NCBI RefSeq assembly: GCF_014203855.1
Contig: NZ_JACHJV010000001.1
Coordinates: forward strand, 3,286,001 to 3,350,000
Direction: 5' to 3'
DNA: 64,000 nt
From: Kitasatospora kifunensis
GTDB taxonomy: Bacteria > Actinomycetota > Actinomycetes > Streptomycetales > Streptomycetaceae
In this document: positions 1 through 8,847 of the stretch, piece by piece
How the letters are laid out: every line of letters begins with the position of its first letter
Numbering within the stretch: position 1 is the first letter of the stretch
Notes under the pieces: generated by a model
Database searches by the model: none
Told to the model about the DNA's origin: nothing
Seen by the model: only the letters and a program-made list of their open reading frames with translations
Position numbers and translations under genes: made by a program

Positions 1-1256
1 ACCACACCCAGCGGGTGCACCCGCACCGCGCGCCCCAGGATCAGCGGTTGCAACAGGTGACCTTCGAGGTTCTGCACGGCGACCAGCACCACCAGCACCA
101 TGCCGGCCGTGTAGACGTCCTTGGTGACCAGTGCCACCAGCACCGCGAGGGTGCCGGTGACCATCGCGCCGATCAGCGGCACGAACGCACCCAGGAAGAT
201 GATCACGGCCAGCGGCATCGCCAGTGGCACGCCGAGCAGTTGGATGCCGATGCCGATGCAGAGCGCGTCGATGAAGGCGACCGCGACGGTGCCGCGGACG
301 TAGGCGGTCAGCGTGGCCCAGGCCTTGGGGCCGGCGCCGGCCATCGCGTGGCGGGACTGGCGGGGCAGGCCGCGCAGCAGCCAACTCCAGATCCGGGCGC
401 CGTCGTAGAGCAGGAAGTAGGTGGTGAAGGCGGCCAGCAGCACCCCGGTGATCACCTGGATCACGATGCCCACGGTGGTGAAGCCGAGCGAGGTGATCTG
501 GTTGGTGTTGCTGGTGATCGCGAGCTTGACCTGGTTGGTGAAGTCGGTCAGCTGCGTGTCGGTCAGGTGCATCGGCCCCTTGAGCAGCCAGTTGTGCAGC
601 TGGTTCACACCGGCGGTGGCCTGCTTGGAGACCTCGGGGAGGTTGGTGCTGACCTGCCAGAAGACGAACCAGCCGACCAGGCCGATGCCGGCCAGGCCCA
701 TCAGGAAGGTGCCGGCGGCGGCGAGCACCCGGGGCACGCCGTGCCGCTTGAGCCAGGAGACGGTGGGCTCCAGCAGCGCCGAGATGAGCAGGCCGGCCAG
801 GATCGCGAAGGCGACCAGGCGCAGCATGTCGACCACCTGGAAGACCACGTAGAGCGCGGCGCCCAGGAGCAGCAGCCGCCAGGTCGACTCGGCCGCCACC
901 CGCAGGCTCCAGGGCACGGCGTCGGCGGGGCTGGCCGGGCGACCCGGGTGCGGGGCGCGGCGCTGCTGCTCGCGGTAGGGGCCCTCGCGGTGCGGGGCGT
1001 CGCGGTAGGCGCCGTCGCGGTAGGGCGCTTCACGGTAGGGCGCTTCGCCGCGCGGGGCCCGGCGCGGGGTCGGGGCGGGTTCGGCCGCCGGCGCGGGCTG
1101 CGAGGCGGGGGTCACCGGCGGCTCGGGCTCGGCGGCCGACGCCCGGTGCTGCTCCTCGATGGCGGCGCGGCGGCGTTCCGCCAGCTTGGCCGCCACCGAC
1201 GCGCCCCAGGCCACGGCTCTGGCGACCTTGCCCCCGCGCTTCTCACCCCTTGCCAT
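1..1256 (-). CDS. AI-2E family transporter (3' end beyond window)
   Basis: Multi-pass membrane protein of the AI-2E/PerM transporter family, proposed exporters of small molecules. The frame opens at an ATG at 1256 behind a GGGAGG ribosome site 10 bases upstream and stays open to base 1, so about 418 residues are visible and the C-terminus is missing. Residues 1-110 are hydrophilic, rich in Ala/Pro/Arg with short EAPYRD-like repeats, and probably cytoplasmic; hydrophobic segments follow (for example LLLLGAALYVVFQVVDML and a late FLGAFVPLIGAMVTGTLAVL). The G-A-F-[VI]-P-L-I-G pattern near the end is typical of the family. The substrate cannot be told from sequence. Confidence 0.85.
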   Translation of the reverse strand, partial: MARGEKRGGKVARAVAWGASVAAKLAERRRAAIEEQHRASAAEPEPPVTPASQPAPAAEPAPTPRRAPRGEAPYREAPYRDGAYRDAPHREGPYREQQRRAPHPGRPASPADAVPWSLRVAAESTWRLLLLGAALYVVFQVVDMLRLVAFAILAGLLISALLEPTVSWLKRHGVPRVLAAAGTFLMGLAGIGLVGWFVFWQVSTNLPEVSKQATAGVNQLHNWLLKGPMHLTDTQLTDFTNQVKLAITSNTNQITSLGFTTVGIVIQVITGVLLAAFTTYFLLYDGARIWSWLLRGLPRQSRHAMAGAGPKAWATLTAYVRGTVAVAFIDALCIGIGIQLLGVPLAMPLAVIIFLGAFVPLIGAMVTGTLAVLVALVTKDVYTAGMVLVVLVAVQNLEGHLLQPLILGRAVRVHPLGV

Positions 1257-1404
1257 CGAGGTCCGTCCTCCCGGTTGCGCCGTGGCCGCGTGCCACGGGT
1301 CTGCGGTATGACGCTACCCGCCTGGATCACCCGTTCGGCGCACCGGGCTCGAAAAACGCCGGAAGCCCTGGCAAACAGCGGGCGGCCGTGGACCCGAAAA
1401 GCCC

Positions 1405-1434
1405 GATGCCCTCGGCCGAGGGGCCGAGGGCATC
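1405..1434 (-). terminator. Rho-independent-type hairpin after the SLT gene
   Basis: A 13-bp inverted repeat (GATGCCCTCGGCC and its complement) with a 4-base loop lies 30 bases past the stop of the minus-strand SLT gene and is followed on that strand by CTTTTC. Confidence 0.7.
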
Positions 1435-1463
1435 CGGGAAAGCCTGACGATCCGGAACCGGAT

Positions 1464-2240
1464 CTAGTACCAGCTGTGGGCCTGCCAGAACGACCAGGCG
1501 CCACACGGGCTGCCGTAGCGGTCGTTCATGTAGCCCAGGCCCCACTTGATCTGGGTCGCGGGGTTGGTGCGCCAGTCCGAGCCGGCCGAGGCCATCTTGG
1601 AACCGGGCAGCGCCTGCACCAGACCGTAGGCGCCGGAGCCGGCGTTGGTCGCGGTGTAGTCCCAGCCACTCTCGCGCGAAACGATGTTGCTGAAGCACTG
1701 GAAGCTGGAGCTGTCCATCATGCTGGCCGCGATCGACTGGGGCGAGCCCCCAGTGGACGAGCCGGCGGACGGCCCGGAGTCCGTGGTGGTCGCCAGCTGC
1801 GACTTGGCCGCCGCCCGGGCGGCAGCCTCCTGCGCGGCCTGCTGCGCGGCCTGCTGCGCCGCCTGCTTGGCGGCGTCGGCCTTGGCCTGCGCGTCAGCAG
1901 CAGCCTTCGCAGCGGCGTCGGCAGCAGCCTTGGCCTGCGCGTCGGCGTCGGCCTTGGCCTGCGCGTCGGCAGCCGCCTTCAGGCGGGCGGCCTCCTGCGC
2001 GGCCTTCTGCGCCGCGAGGTCAGCCGCCTGCTGCTGAGCCGTGGACTGGACGGCGAAGTTGTCGCTGATGGTCTGCGCCTGGGTAGCTGACGGCACGTCC
2101 GCGAGCAGGGTGGCTCCCGCGACGTCGACCGACTGGGTCGTCGCGCCCTCGCTGCCCGAGGCCACACCCACGACGGCACCGACAGCGGTGACGGCGGTGG
2201 CGGAGGCCACAGCAACTCCCCGGACCGAGATCCGAGTCAC
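1464..2240 (-). CDS. Secreted SLT-like (lytic transglycosylase-like) protein with Ala-rich coiled coil
   Basis: Predicted exported cell-wall hydrolase of 258 residues. I choose the GTG at 2240 because GGAAGGAA sits just upstream; longer readings start in a region without a ribosome site. An N-terminal signal-like segment (about residues 5-33) is followed by an Ala/Gln/Lys/Asp-rich heptad-like coiled coil (about 58-148), a Ser/Gly linker, and a C-terminal domain (about 170-258) with the pattern SRESGWDYTATN, where the Glu would be the catalytic acid of a transglycosylase, then GAYGLVQ and a Trp-rich end (FWQAHSWY). Domain order is that of common Streptomyces SLT or resuscitation-like secreted proteins. 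It is monocistronic, with its own terminator. Activity is inferred from the motif only. Confidence 0.8.
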   Translation of the reverse strand: MTRISVRGVAVASATAVTAVGAVVGVASGSEGATTQSVDVAGATLLADVPSATQAQTISDNFAVQSTAQQQAADLAAQKAAQEAARLKAAADAQAKADADAQAKAAADAAAKAAADAQAKADAAKQAAQQAAQQAAQEAAARAAAKSQLATTTDSGPSAGSSTGGSPQSIAASMMDSSSFQCFSNIVSRESGWDYTATNAGSGAYGLVQALPGSKMASAGSDWRTNPATQIKWGLGYMNDRYGSPCGAWSFWQAHSWY

Positions 2241-2632
2241 ATGGTTTCCTTCCAGCGTCGTCCCCGCGTGACCGTGAGGACGCAACATGCCCTGGTCGCT
2301 GGCCTCCACCTGTGCTGGTCACGGGAGGCGCTGGCCCGGTGCCCGCAGACCGGACAAGCCGGTGCGGACAAGGAGTTCGGGCGGCGTACGGACCATCGAT
2401 ATTTAGTTGACGCCCAACCAGCGGGCCGTACGCAGGGCCTGACAGATCCCTCACCATGCCGCAACCGGACGCGGGTGCGCAATTCCCGGTTGCGTGGCGA
2501 AGCTCACATCTACCCCTGAAGCGGGAATTGGCCGTTCGTCGGACAGCGCGCGGTGCGATGTGCTGACGATCCGCCCGGTTCCGGGCTTCGGCCGGGAACC
2601 GGGCGGATCGTTCGTGTGCGCGCCGCCGCGGC
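2241..2632. other. Intergenic region upstream of the SLT gene
   Basis: 392 bases without a convincing gene. It holds the long leader and promoter of the SLT gene on the minus strand and, at its right end, the terminator of the PhoH gene. I looked for a ydaO-type c-di-AMP riboswitch, which precedes several actinomycete cell-wall hydrolase genes, and did not find its conserved core. Confidence 0.5.
2568..2610 (-). terminator. Strong hairpin terminator of the PIN-PhoH gene
   Basis: A perfect 16-bp inverted repeat (CGATCCGCCCGGTTCC and its complement) encloses an inner GGC-TTCG-GCC tetraloop hairpin. It lies just beyond the PhoH stop codon. Confidence 0.8.
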
Positions 2633-3967
2633 CTACGGCTGGATGTCCTCCAGCATCTCGGTCACCAAGGCGGCGATCGGGGAGCGCTCGGAGCGCGTGA
2701 GGGTGATGTGCGCGAAGAGCGGATGCCCCTTCAGCTTCTCCACTACCGCCACCACGCCGTCGTAGCGCCCCACTCGGAGGTTGTCCCGCTGCGCCACGTC
2801 GTGGGTGAGCACCACCCGCGAGCCCTGGCCGATCCGGGAGAGCACCGTGAGCAGCACGTTGCGCTCCAGCGACTGGGCCTCGTCCACGATCACGAAGGCG
2901 TCGTGCAGCGAGCGGCCCCGGATGTGGGTCAGCGGCAGCACCTCCAGCATCCCGCGGGAGATCACCTCCTCGATCACCGCGGGCGTGGTGACCGCCCCCA
3001 GAGTGTCGAAGACCGCCTGCGCCCAGGGGCTCATCTTCTCCGACTCGCTACCGGGCAGGTACCCCAACTCCTGCCCACCGACCGCGTACAGCGGACGGAA
3101 GACCATCACCTTGCGGTGCTGCCGACGCTCCAGCACGGCCTCCAGGCCCGCGCACAGGGCGAGCGCGGACTTGCCGGTGCCGGCCCGGCCGCCGAGCGAG
3201 ACGATGCCGACCTCCGGGTCGAGCAGCACGTCCAGGGCCACCCGCTGCTCGGCGCTGCGCCCGCGCAGACCGAAGGCCTCCCGGTCGCCGCGCACCAGCT
3301 TGACCCGACCGTCCTGGGTGACCCGGCCCAGCGCCCGGCCGCGCTCCGAGCTGAGCAGCAGGCCGGTGTGGACCGGCAGCTCCTCGGCGCCGTCGATGTC
3401 CACGGCGGTGTCGTGCGGGGCCCCGAAGAGCTCGTCCACCTGATCGCCGCAGACGGGCAGTTCGGACATTCCGGTCCAACCGGAGGTGATCGCCAGCTCC
3501 GCGCGGTACTCCTCGGCGAGCAGGCCGACCGCGCTGGCCTTGATCCGCATCGGCAGGTCCTTGGAGACGACGGTGACGTCGTACCCCTCGGCCTGCAGGT
3601 TGCGGGCGACCGCCAGGATCCGGGTGTCCGCCTCGCCACTGCCCAGCCGGTAGCCGGCCGGCAGCAGCGAGGGGTCGGAGTGGTTCAGCTCGACCCGGAT
3701 CGATCCGCCGATCTCCCCCACCGGGATGGGCTCGTCGAGTCGGCCGTAGCGGACCCGGTAGTCGTCCAGCAGGCGCAGGGCCTGGCGGGCGAAGTAGCCC
3801 AGTTCGGGGTGGTGCCGCTTGGCCTCCAGTTCGGTGACCACGACCACCGGGAGCACCACCTCGTGCTCCTCGAAGCGCGTCATGGCGAGCGGGTCGGCCA
3901 AAAGCACGCTGGTGTCAAGGACGTACGTGCGCCGGTCTGGTGTCCGGCGGCTCTTGGTACTGACCAC
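2633..3967 (-). CDS. PIN-domain PhoH-family ATPase
   Basis: 444-residue cytoplasmic protein joining an N-terminal PIN nuclease-like domain to a C-terminal PhoH-type P-loop ATPase, the PhoH2 or YlaK arrangement linked to RNA unwinding and cleavage. The PIN part begins with YVLDTSVLL (Asp18) and has further acidic residues ([19 protein letters not shown]). The ATPase has Walker [10 protein letters not shown] near residue 261 and Walker [10 protein letters not shown]. The GTG start at 3967 is preceded by GGAGG. It ends in front of a strong terminator and looks monocistronic. Length is normal for the family. Confidence 0.92.
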   Translation of the reverse strand: MVSTKSRRTPDRRTYVLDTSVLLADPLAMTRFEEHEVVLPVVVVTELEAKRHHPELGYFARQALRLLDDYRVRYGRLDEPIPVGEIGGSIRVELNHSDPSLLPAGYRLGSGEADTRILAVARNLQAEGYDVTVVSKDLPMRIKASAVGLLAEEYRAELAITSGWTGMSELPVCGDQVDELFGAPHDTAVDIDGAEELPVHTGLLLSSERGRALGRVTQDGRVKLVRGDREAFGLRGRSAEQRVALDVLLDPEVGIVSLGGRAGTGKSALALCAGLEAVLERRQHRKVMVFRPLYAVGGQELGYLPGSESEKMSPWAQAVFDTLGAVTTPAVIEEVISRGMLEVLPLTHIRGRSLHDAFVIVDEAQSLERNVLLTVLSRIGQGSRVVLTHDVAQRDNLRVGRYDGVVAVVEKLKGHPLFAHITLTRSERSPIAALVTEMLEDIQP

Positions 3968-4240
3968 TAGGCCTCCAGGGCGGGCGACCCTGCGTCACCC
4001 GCGGCTCACCGGCCCCCGCGACCCCGATGGGCAGGGTGCCGGTCTGCCATGTCTATTCCCTGACGAAGCGTCCGGCATACCCGAACAGACGAAGTCCTGG
4101 ATCACTTCTCATGAACGTTAGGCAGTGGTCACGCGCTATTGACGAGCCGTTGGGCGTGGCTCGGCGGCCCGGCACACGGGCCAGGGGGCCGATGGGCGGT
4201 GGGCGGTAGGCGGTGGGCCGGAGGGTTCGCGGCTGGTGGG

Positions 4241-5035
4241 TCAGCCGCCGTAGCGGCGGTGGCGCTGTTCGAAGGCGCGCAGGGCGCGCAGGAAGTCGAC
4301 CTTGCGGAAGGCCGGCCAGTACGCCTCGCAGAAGTAGAACTCGCTGTGCGCGCTCTGCCAGAGCAGGAAGCCCGAGAGCCGCTGCTCGCCCGAGGTCCTG
4401 ATCACCAGGTCCGGGTCCGGCTGGCCCTTGGTGTAGAGGCGCTCGGCGATGTGCTCGACGTCCAGGATCTCGACCAGTTCCTCGATCGTGGTGCCCCGGT
4501 CGGCGTGCTCCTGGAGCAGCGAGCGGACCGCGTCGGCGATCTCGTGCCGACCGCCGTAGCCGACGGCGACGTTGACCGTGATGCCCTCGAGGTGCTCGGT
4601 GGCGGCGGCGGCGCCCTTGAGGATCTCGGCGGTCTTGCCGGGCAGCAGGTCGAGGGTGCCGATCGGGTTGACCTTGTACCGCTTGGCCTCGGCGAGCCCG
4701 GTCACCGCGTCCTCGATGATGCCCAGCAGCGGCACCAGCTCCTCGGGCGGGCGGTTGAGGTTGTCGGTGGAGAGCATCCAGAGGGTGACGACCTCGATAT
4801 TGGTCTCGTCGCACCAGCCGAGGAACTCGGCGATCTTGTCGGCGCCGCGCTGGTGGCCGAAGGCCGTGCTGCCGCCGGCCGCCTTGGCCCAGCGGCGGTT
4901 GCCGTCCATGATCACGCCGACGTGGTGCGGGGTGCGCCCGAGGTGCGCCTCCACCCGCTGGCCGTACAGGCGGTACATGCCGCCGAGGACGGTACGTAGA
5001 CCCGGCGTGCGGTCGACTAGATCGCGCAGACCCAT
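4241..5035 (-). CDS. uppS: Isoprenyl (di-trans,poly-cis-decaprenyl) transferase
   Basis: Cis-prenyltransferase that extends farnesyl diphosphate with isopentenyl diphosphate to make the long-chain polyprenyl carrier for peptidoglycan and wall glycans. 264 residues from ATG at 5035, with GGAGGGG ten bases upstream; a longer reading upstream lacks a ribosome site. The family signature MDGNRRWAKA is at about residues 42-51, with HQRGADKI soon after, and RTSGEQRLSGFLLWQ and YFCEAYWPAF near the C-terminus. The preceding PhoH neighbour and minus-strand orientation fit the usual actinomycete context. About 270 bases separate it from PhoH; nothing else is seen there. Confidence 0.95.
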   Translation of the reverse strand: MGLRDLVDRTPGLRTVLGGMYRLYGQRVEAHLGRTPHHVGVIMDGNRRWAKAAGGSTAFGHQRGADKIAEFLGWCDETNIEVVTLWMLSTDNLNRPPEELVPLLGIIEDAVTGLAEAKRYKVNPIGTLDLLPGKTAEILKGAAAATEHLEGITVNVAVGYGGRHEIADAVRSLLQEHADRGTTIEELVEILDVEHIAERLYTKGQPDPDLVIRTSGEQRLSGFLLWQSAHSEFYFCEAYWPAFRKVDFLRALRAFEQRHRRYGG

Positions 5036-5264
5036 ACGTTCAGCCCCTCCGAGCTTGACCCCTTTTGTCCCCGACCGGCCCTGGCTGCCACGGGTCCTGG
5101 AGCAGCGTACTCCCGCTCGATGAGGAGGGGGAAAGCCGCAGGTCGGGCAAGGAGCAGGGGGTGGGCGAACGCTGTGGTGACGGTCACGTTCCGGGGCGGA
5201 CACGGTCAGGTCTCCAATTCCTTAAAGAATGCGTAAGGAGATGGCCGACTGCTTGACGCATGCC

Positions 5265-5280
5265 ATTGGTCTAGTCCAGC
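5265..5280 (+). promoter_or_regulatory. DasR-responsive-element-like operator
   Basis: ATTGGTCTAGTCCAGC. Its core TGGTCTAGTCCA matches the established chitin/GlcNAc operator TGGTCTAGACCA with one changed base. It lies about 230 bases upstream of a secreted chitinase, the classic DasR target in Streptomyces. Binding is inferred. Confidence 0.7.
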
Positions 5281-5350
5281 TTGTTCGACAAGCGGTTGCG
5301 GGTTCAACTGCCTGGCCTCCCCCCTCCCCGAGTTCTCGTACTCCGGTTCT

Positions 5351-5423
5351 TCTGTACTCGCACTGCCGTAGCCAGCCTCTGTACTCGCACCTCGCTCCTC
5401 TCTGCTCCTCCCTGTACTCGCAA
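5351..5423 (+). repeat. Three direct repeats CTGTACTCGCA upstream of the chitinase
   Basis: TCTGTACTCGCAC occurs at 5351-5363 and 5379-5391 and a one-end variant CCTGTACTCGCAA at 5411-5423, so the spacing is 28 and 32 bases. They lie between the DasR-like box and the start codon. They may be regulator sites or a leader repeat; function is unknown. Confidence 0.75.
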
Positions 5424-5507
5424 CACGAGTGGTCCCCTCCCCCACGCGGGGCCGCCGCGACCCCCACCGCGGCGGTCCCTCTCCTTCGCCCCACAGGAGA
5501 GTTCGTC

Positions 5508-7118
5508 ATGGCCCGTACGGCCCTTCCCGCCCACCGCCGACCGCGCCGGGCACTGCCCGCGCTCGCCGCCGGCACCACCGCGCTCGCGCTGGCCGGCACC
5601 GGCCTGGCCGTCTTCGCCGGTGGCGCCAGCGCCGCGGTCGGCAACCTGGTCAGCAACGGCGGCTTCGAGTCCGGCCTGGCCGGCTGGACCTGCACCAGCA
5701 CGGCGAGTGTCGTCTCCTCCCCCGTGCACAGCGGCACCGGCGCCCTGCTGGCCACGCCGAGCAGCACGGACACCGCGCAGTGCAGCCAGACCGTCTCGGT
5801 GCAGCCGAACTCCAGCTACACGCTGGCCGGGTGGGTGCAGGGCTCGTACGTGTACCTGGGCGCGAGCGGCACGGGCGCCGCCAGCGACCCGAGCAGCTGG
5901 TCGAGCCAGAGCGGCTGGAACCAGCTGAGCAGCACCTTCACCACCGGAGCGAACACCACGAGCCTGACGGTGTACGTGCACGGGTGGTACGGGCAGACGG
6001 CGTACAGCGCGGACGACATCACGCTGACGGGGCCGGGCGGGACGGTGACTCCGACGCCGACCCCGACGCCTACCCCGACGCCTACCCCGACGCCGACGCC
6101 TACTCCGACTCCTACCCCGACGCCGACCCCCACGCCGACCCCCACGCCGACCCCCACGCCGACGCCCACGCCTACCCCGACGCCCACGCCGACGCCCACC
6201 CCCACTCCCCCGTCGGGTGGCCTGGCCAAGCACGTCATCACCGGCTACTGGCAGGACTTCGACAACGGCGCGACCGACCAGAAGCTCGCCGACGTCCAGG
6301 GCAACTACGACATCATCGCGGTCTCGTTCGCCAACGCCGACCCGACCACCCCCGGCGGCATCACCTTCTCGATCGACCCGACCCTCGCCACCAACCTCGG
6401 CGGCTACACCGCGGCCCAGTTCAAGGCCGACATCGCCGCCAAGCACGCGGCCGGTAAGAAGGTCATCCTCTCGGTCGGCGGCCAGAACGGCGCGATCACC
6501 GTCGGCGACGCGGCCTCCGCCGCCAACTTCGCCAACAGCGCGTACTCGCTGATCCAGCAGTACGGGTTCGACGGGATCGACATCGACCTCGAGAACGGGA
6601 TCAACCCGACTTACATGGCGCAGGGCCTGCACACCCTGGCGAGCAAGGTCGGCAGCGGCTTCATCCTGACCATGGCCCCGCAGACGCTGGACATGTACAC
6701 CACGGGCAGCGCCTACTTCCAGCTCGCGCTGAACGTCAAGGACATCCTCACCGTCGTCAACACCCAGTTCTACAACTCGGGCGGCATGCCCGGCTGCGAC
6801 GGCAAGGTCTACAACCAGGGCACCGAGGACTTCATCACCAGCCAGGTCTGCACCTACGTGCAGGGCGGCCTCGACCCGGCCCAGATCGGCGTGGGCGTCC
6901 CGGCCTCCAGCCAGGCGGCGGGCGGCGGCTACGTCAACTCGACCGTGGTGAACAACGCGCTGGACTGCCTCGCCACCGGCACCAACTGCGGCACCTTCGT
7001 CCCGCCGGCCAAGTGGCCCACCATCCGCGGCGCGATGGCCTGGTCGACCAACTGGGATGCCAAGAACGGCAACGACTTCTCCACCAACGTCGGCAACCAC
7101 GCGCACGGCATGGCGTAA
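5508..7118 (+). CDS. Secreted GH18 chitinase with carbohydrate-binding module and Thr-Pro linker
   Basis: Extracellular endo-acting chitinase, hydrolysing beta-1,4-GlcNAc polymers. 536 residues from ATG at 5508 behind CAGGAGAG. A basic, hydrophobic signal peptide (about 1-42, ending GASA) is followed by a carbohydrate-binding module (about 44-175, starting [15 protein letters not shown]), a Thr-Pro repeat linker (about 181-235), then a glycoside hydrolase 18 barrel (about 240-536). The catalytic signature DGIDIDLE is at about 354-361, with the last Glu as proton donor, and ILSVGG precedes it. This is an ordinary Streptomyces chitinase layout. Induction by chitin sugars through DasR is likely from the operator upstream. 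Confidence 0.95.
   Translation: MARTALPAHRRPRRALPALAAGTTALALAGTGLAVFAGGASAAVGNLVSNGGFESGLAGWTCTSTASVVSSPVHSGTGALLATPSSTDTAQCSQTVSVQPNSSYTLAGWVQGSYVYLGASGTGAASDPSSWSSQSGWNQLSSTFTTGANTTSLTVYVHGWYGQTAYSADDITLTGPGGTVTPTPTPTPTPTPTPTPTPTPTPTPTPTPTPTPTPTPTPTPTPTPTPTPTPTPTPPSGGLAKHVITGYWQDFDNGATDQKLADVQGNYDIIAVSFANADPTTPGGITFSIDPTLATNLGGYTAAQFKADIAAKHAAGKKVILSVGGQNGAITVGDAASAANFANSAYSLIQQYGFDGIDIDLENGINPTYMAQGLHTLASKVGSGFILTMAPQTLDMYTTGSAYFQLALNVKDILTVVNTQFYNSGGMPGCDGKVYNQGTEDFITSQVCTYVQGGLDPAQIGVGVPASSQAAGGGYVNSTVVNNALDCLATGTNCGTFVPPAKWPTIRGAMAWSTNWDAKNGNDFSTNVGNHAHGMA
6048..6212 (+). repeat. Thr-Pro dipeptide-repeat linker in the chitinase
   Basis: About 27 consecutive Thr-Pro codon pairs (ACN CCN) joining the binding module and the catalytic domain. 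Such low-complexity DNA can slip, so strain length variation is likely. Confidence 0.9.
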
Positions 7119-7151
7119 CGGCCGACGACTCCTGACAACTCTCCGACGCTG

Positions 7152-7225
7152 TCGGCCCGTTCGGGGACGGGCCGAAGCGCGAGGCGGGGCCCGCCACACC
7201 TGCTCGGTGTGACGGGCCCCGCCTC
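7152..7225. terminator. Tandem hairpins between convergent chitinase and DUF6191 genes
   Basis: First hairpin: TCGGCCCGT with its complement at 7152-7160/7167-7175. Second: GAGGCGGGGCCCG with its complement at 7181-7193/7213-7225, enclosing a smaller CACACC/GGTGTG stem. They sit between two convergent stops and can serve both strands. Confidence 0.8.
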
Positions 7226-7255
7226 GTTCGCGTCACACGCAGCTCAGCGGGTCCG

Positions 7256-7582
7256 TCAGGCCTTGGGTCGGATCACCGCGGTGCCCGCGTCCAGGTCGAC
7301 GCCCGTGCGGGGCGGGGCGCCGTTGTGGTTCTCATCCGGGAGGATCAGCTCCACTCGCCGCTGTTCGATCTGTATTCGCTTGTTGGAGTTGAAGAAGGCC
7401 TGCAGTTCGTCGAAGGCCGCCGTGCCCATCCCGACGCCGCCGCCGGCCCGACGCCGTGCGGCCAGGCGGCGGTGCAGCCAGGCCGGGCGTCCCGAACGGA
7501 GCACCACCTGACGGCCCGCGGCGAACAAGAAGAGGAAGATCACTGGCACGGTGATGGCCATCACGCTGGCGAATACAACCAT
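7256..7582 (-). CDS. DUF6191-like membrane protein
   Basis: Small protein of about 108 residues when started at the ATG at 7582, which begins directly with a membrane segment (VVFASVMAITVPVIFLFLF). A basic stretch follows, then a conserved-looking C-terminal block (FDELQAFFNSNKRIQIEQ, later GAPPRTGVDLDAGTAVIR) that I associate with the DUF6191 family of actinomycetes. The frame is open upstream to a GTG at 7651, which would add 23 residues; neither start has a clear ribosome site. No function is known. It ends convergently with the chitinase at tandem hairpins. Confidence 0.65.
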   Translation of the reverse strand: MVVFASVMAITVPVIFLFLFAAGRQVVLRSGRPAWLHRRLAARRRAGGGVGMGTAAFDELQAFFNSNKRIQIEQRRVELILPDENHNGAPPRTGVDLDAGTAVIRPKA

Positions 7583-7754
7583 GCCCGGCCAACGTCCCAC
7601 GCCCGCAGGACGGTTCCGTTCCCAAAAGGGGCGTGGCCGCATCCTCAGCACCGCCGATGGCCGACCACACCTTGCGGCAAAGTGAGTTGATGCGCAGCAG
7701 GTCGCCGCTAGGGTTCACAGAGCGAGGGCGGGCGGCAACAGGGGGAGACCGGCG

Positions 7755-8840
7755 GTGCATCGGATAGGGCAGGTGCGGCGGCGGCTCGTCAAGCGACTGG
7801 CCGTGGCCCTCGTCGGACTGACGATCGCCACGTTGACCGCGGGCTGCGGCTCGGACAACGGGGACGGCCCGGCGCCGGGGCCCACGGTGAACCTGGCACA
7901 GTGCGCGCAGGGTGTTCAGCAGTCCCAACAGGCGCTTGATCGCGGCGCCTTGTCGTACACGGACCTGACGACGCTGAACCCGGACGCCCAGGTCGAGTTC
8001 GAGGTGACCGTCACCGACCTGGGGAAGCTGCCCACCGACCCGGCGACGCCGTCGGGCGGCACGGTCGGCACGCCCGGCAACGTCCCCACCGGCAGCGACC
8101 TCACCGTGACGCTGGACTGCGCGCAACCCCTCACCTGCAAGCCGCAGGACAGCAGCCGCAAGACCATCGTCGGCCAGGGCAACGCGGGAATCTGGAGCTT
8201 CTCCGTCCACGCGGACCAGGTCGGTGACGCGCACCTCCACATCGCCGTGGAGACCTACCTGGGCAACTCGGACACTGTCCTGTCGACCGTGCCGATCGAC
8301 CTCGACGTCACGGTCCGACGCACCTGGCAGTACACCCTTTCGCAGGCCCTGCACTGGCTGTTCAGCACTCTGCCCGGCCTCGGCCTGTTCTCCGGAGGTG
8401 CCCTCGCCACGGCGGCCGGGGGTGCGCGACGGTGGCTGCACCTGCGGCAACGCTCGGACGTCGACCGCGTGTTGGCGGCCATCCCACGCCGCGCGATCCG
8501 GGACCAGCTGCTCTTCCGGCTGATCCGGGACACCGGGCGGCCGACGCGCGAGGTGGTCGCCCTGCGGCTGGCCGACGTGCGGCTGAGCGGCGGTGCCTCC
8601 GGCGGCGGCCGCATGTCGGCATCGGTCCTTCTCCCGGGCCCGGGCGGGCGGCGCGAGCCCGTCGAGGTCACCGACCGGCGCACCGCGCGGCTGCTCCATC
8701 AGCAGGTCGCGCGCAGTGCGGGTCGCCAGGAGCTGCTGCTCTCGGGCGAGCGGCAGCTCTCCGTCCCCGAGGTCGAACAGCTCTGGCGCTGGTACTGCGG
8801 GCGGGTCGACCTGGACCTGCCGCTGCGCGACCTCCGCTGA
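7755..8840 (+). CDS. Lipoprotein-like protein with cytoplasmic integrase-like tail
   Basis: 361 residues from GTG at 7755 after GGGGGAG. Visible order: basic N-terminus, hydrophobic segment and lipobox LTAGC (Cys31); an extracellular part (about 35-190) with alternating hydrophobic strands that suggests a beta-sandwich; a transmembrane helix (about 199-222); and a basic C-terminal tail (about 240-361). In the tail, residues 249-277 (RDQLLFRLIRDTGRPTREVV and on to LRLADVRL) resemble the first arginine box of tyrosine recombinases, and the protein stops at LPLRDLR where the second box would begin, so no catalytic His-X-X-Arg or Tyr is present. I do not recognise the family. Possibly a remnant or a repurposed DNA-binding fold. 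Confidence 0.7.
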   Translation: MHRIGQVRRRLVKRLAVALVGLTIATLTAGCGSDNGDGPAPGPTVNLAQCAQGVQQSQQALDRGALSYTDLTTLNPDAQVEFEVTVTDLGKLPTDPATPSGGTVGTPGNVPTGSDLTVTLDCAQPLTCKPQDSSRKTIVGQGNAGIWSFSVHADQVGDAHLHIAVETYLGNSDTVLSTVPIDLDVTVRRTWQYTLSQALHWLFSTLPGLGLFSGGALATAAGGARRWLHLRQRSDVDRVLAAIPRRAIRDQLLFRLIRDTGRPTREVVALRLADVRLSGGASGGGRMSASVLLPGPGGRREPVEVTDRRTARLLHQQVARSAGRQELLLSGERQLSVPEVEQLWRWYCGRVDLDLPLRDLR

Positions 8841-8847
8841 GGGACGT

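Larger units (their letters stand above)
5036..5507. other. Divergent promoter region uppS / chitinase
   Basis: 472 bases with no supported gene. The left part carries the uppS promoter (minus). The right part carries the chitinase control region: a DasR-like box at 5265-5280 and three copies of CTGTACTCGCA between 5351 and 5423. The open frame that extends the chitinase upstream to 5229 is not supported, because it has no signal peptide at its start and no ribosome site. Confidence 0.6.

Noticed and set aside
15..2090. Long plus-strand open frame (691 codons)
   Set aside because: It is antisense to the AI-2E transporter and SLT genes, has low-complexity His/Gln/Gly/Arg content and no domain; typical shadow frame of high-GC DNA.
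2241..2520. Possible ydaO (c-di-AMP) riboswitch upstream of the SLT gene
   Set aside because: The location is typical, but the conserved ydaO core sequences are not found on the minus strand here.
5229..5507. Upstream extension of the chitinase frame
   Set aside because: No ribosome site at its start, and it would put 93 residues before a perfect signal peptide. The ATG at 5508 has CAGGAGAG.
5304..7199. 631-codon minus-strand frame over the chitinase
   Set aside because: Antisense shadow; the plus-strand frame has signal peptide, binding module and complete GH18 motif.
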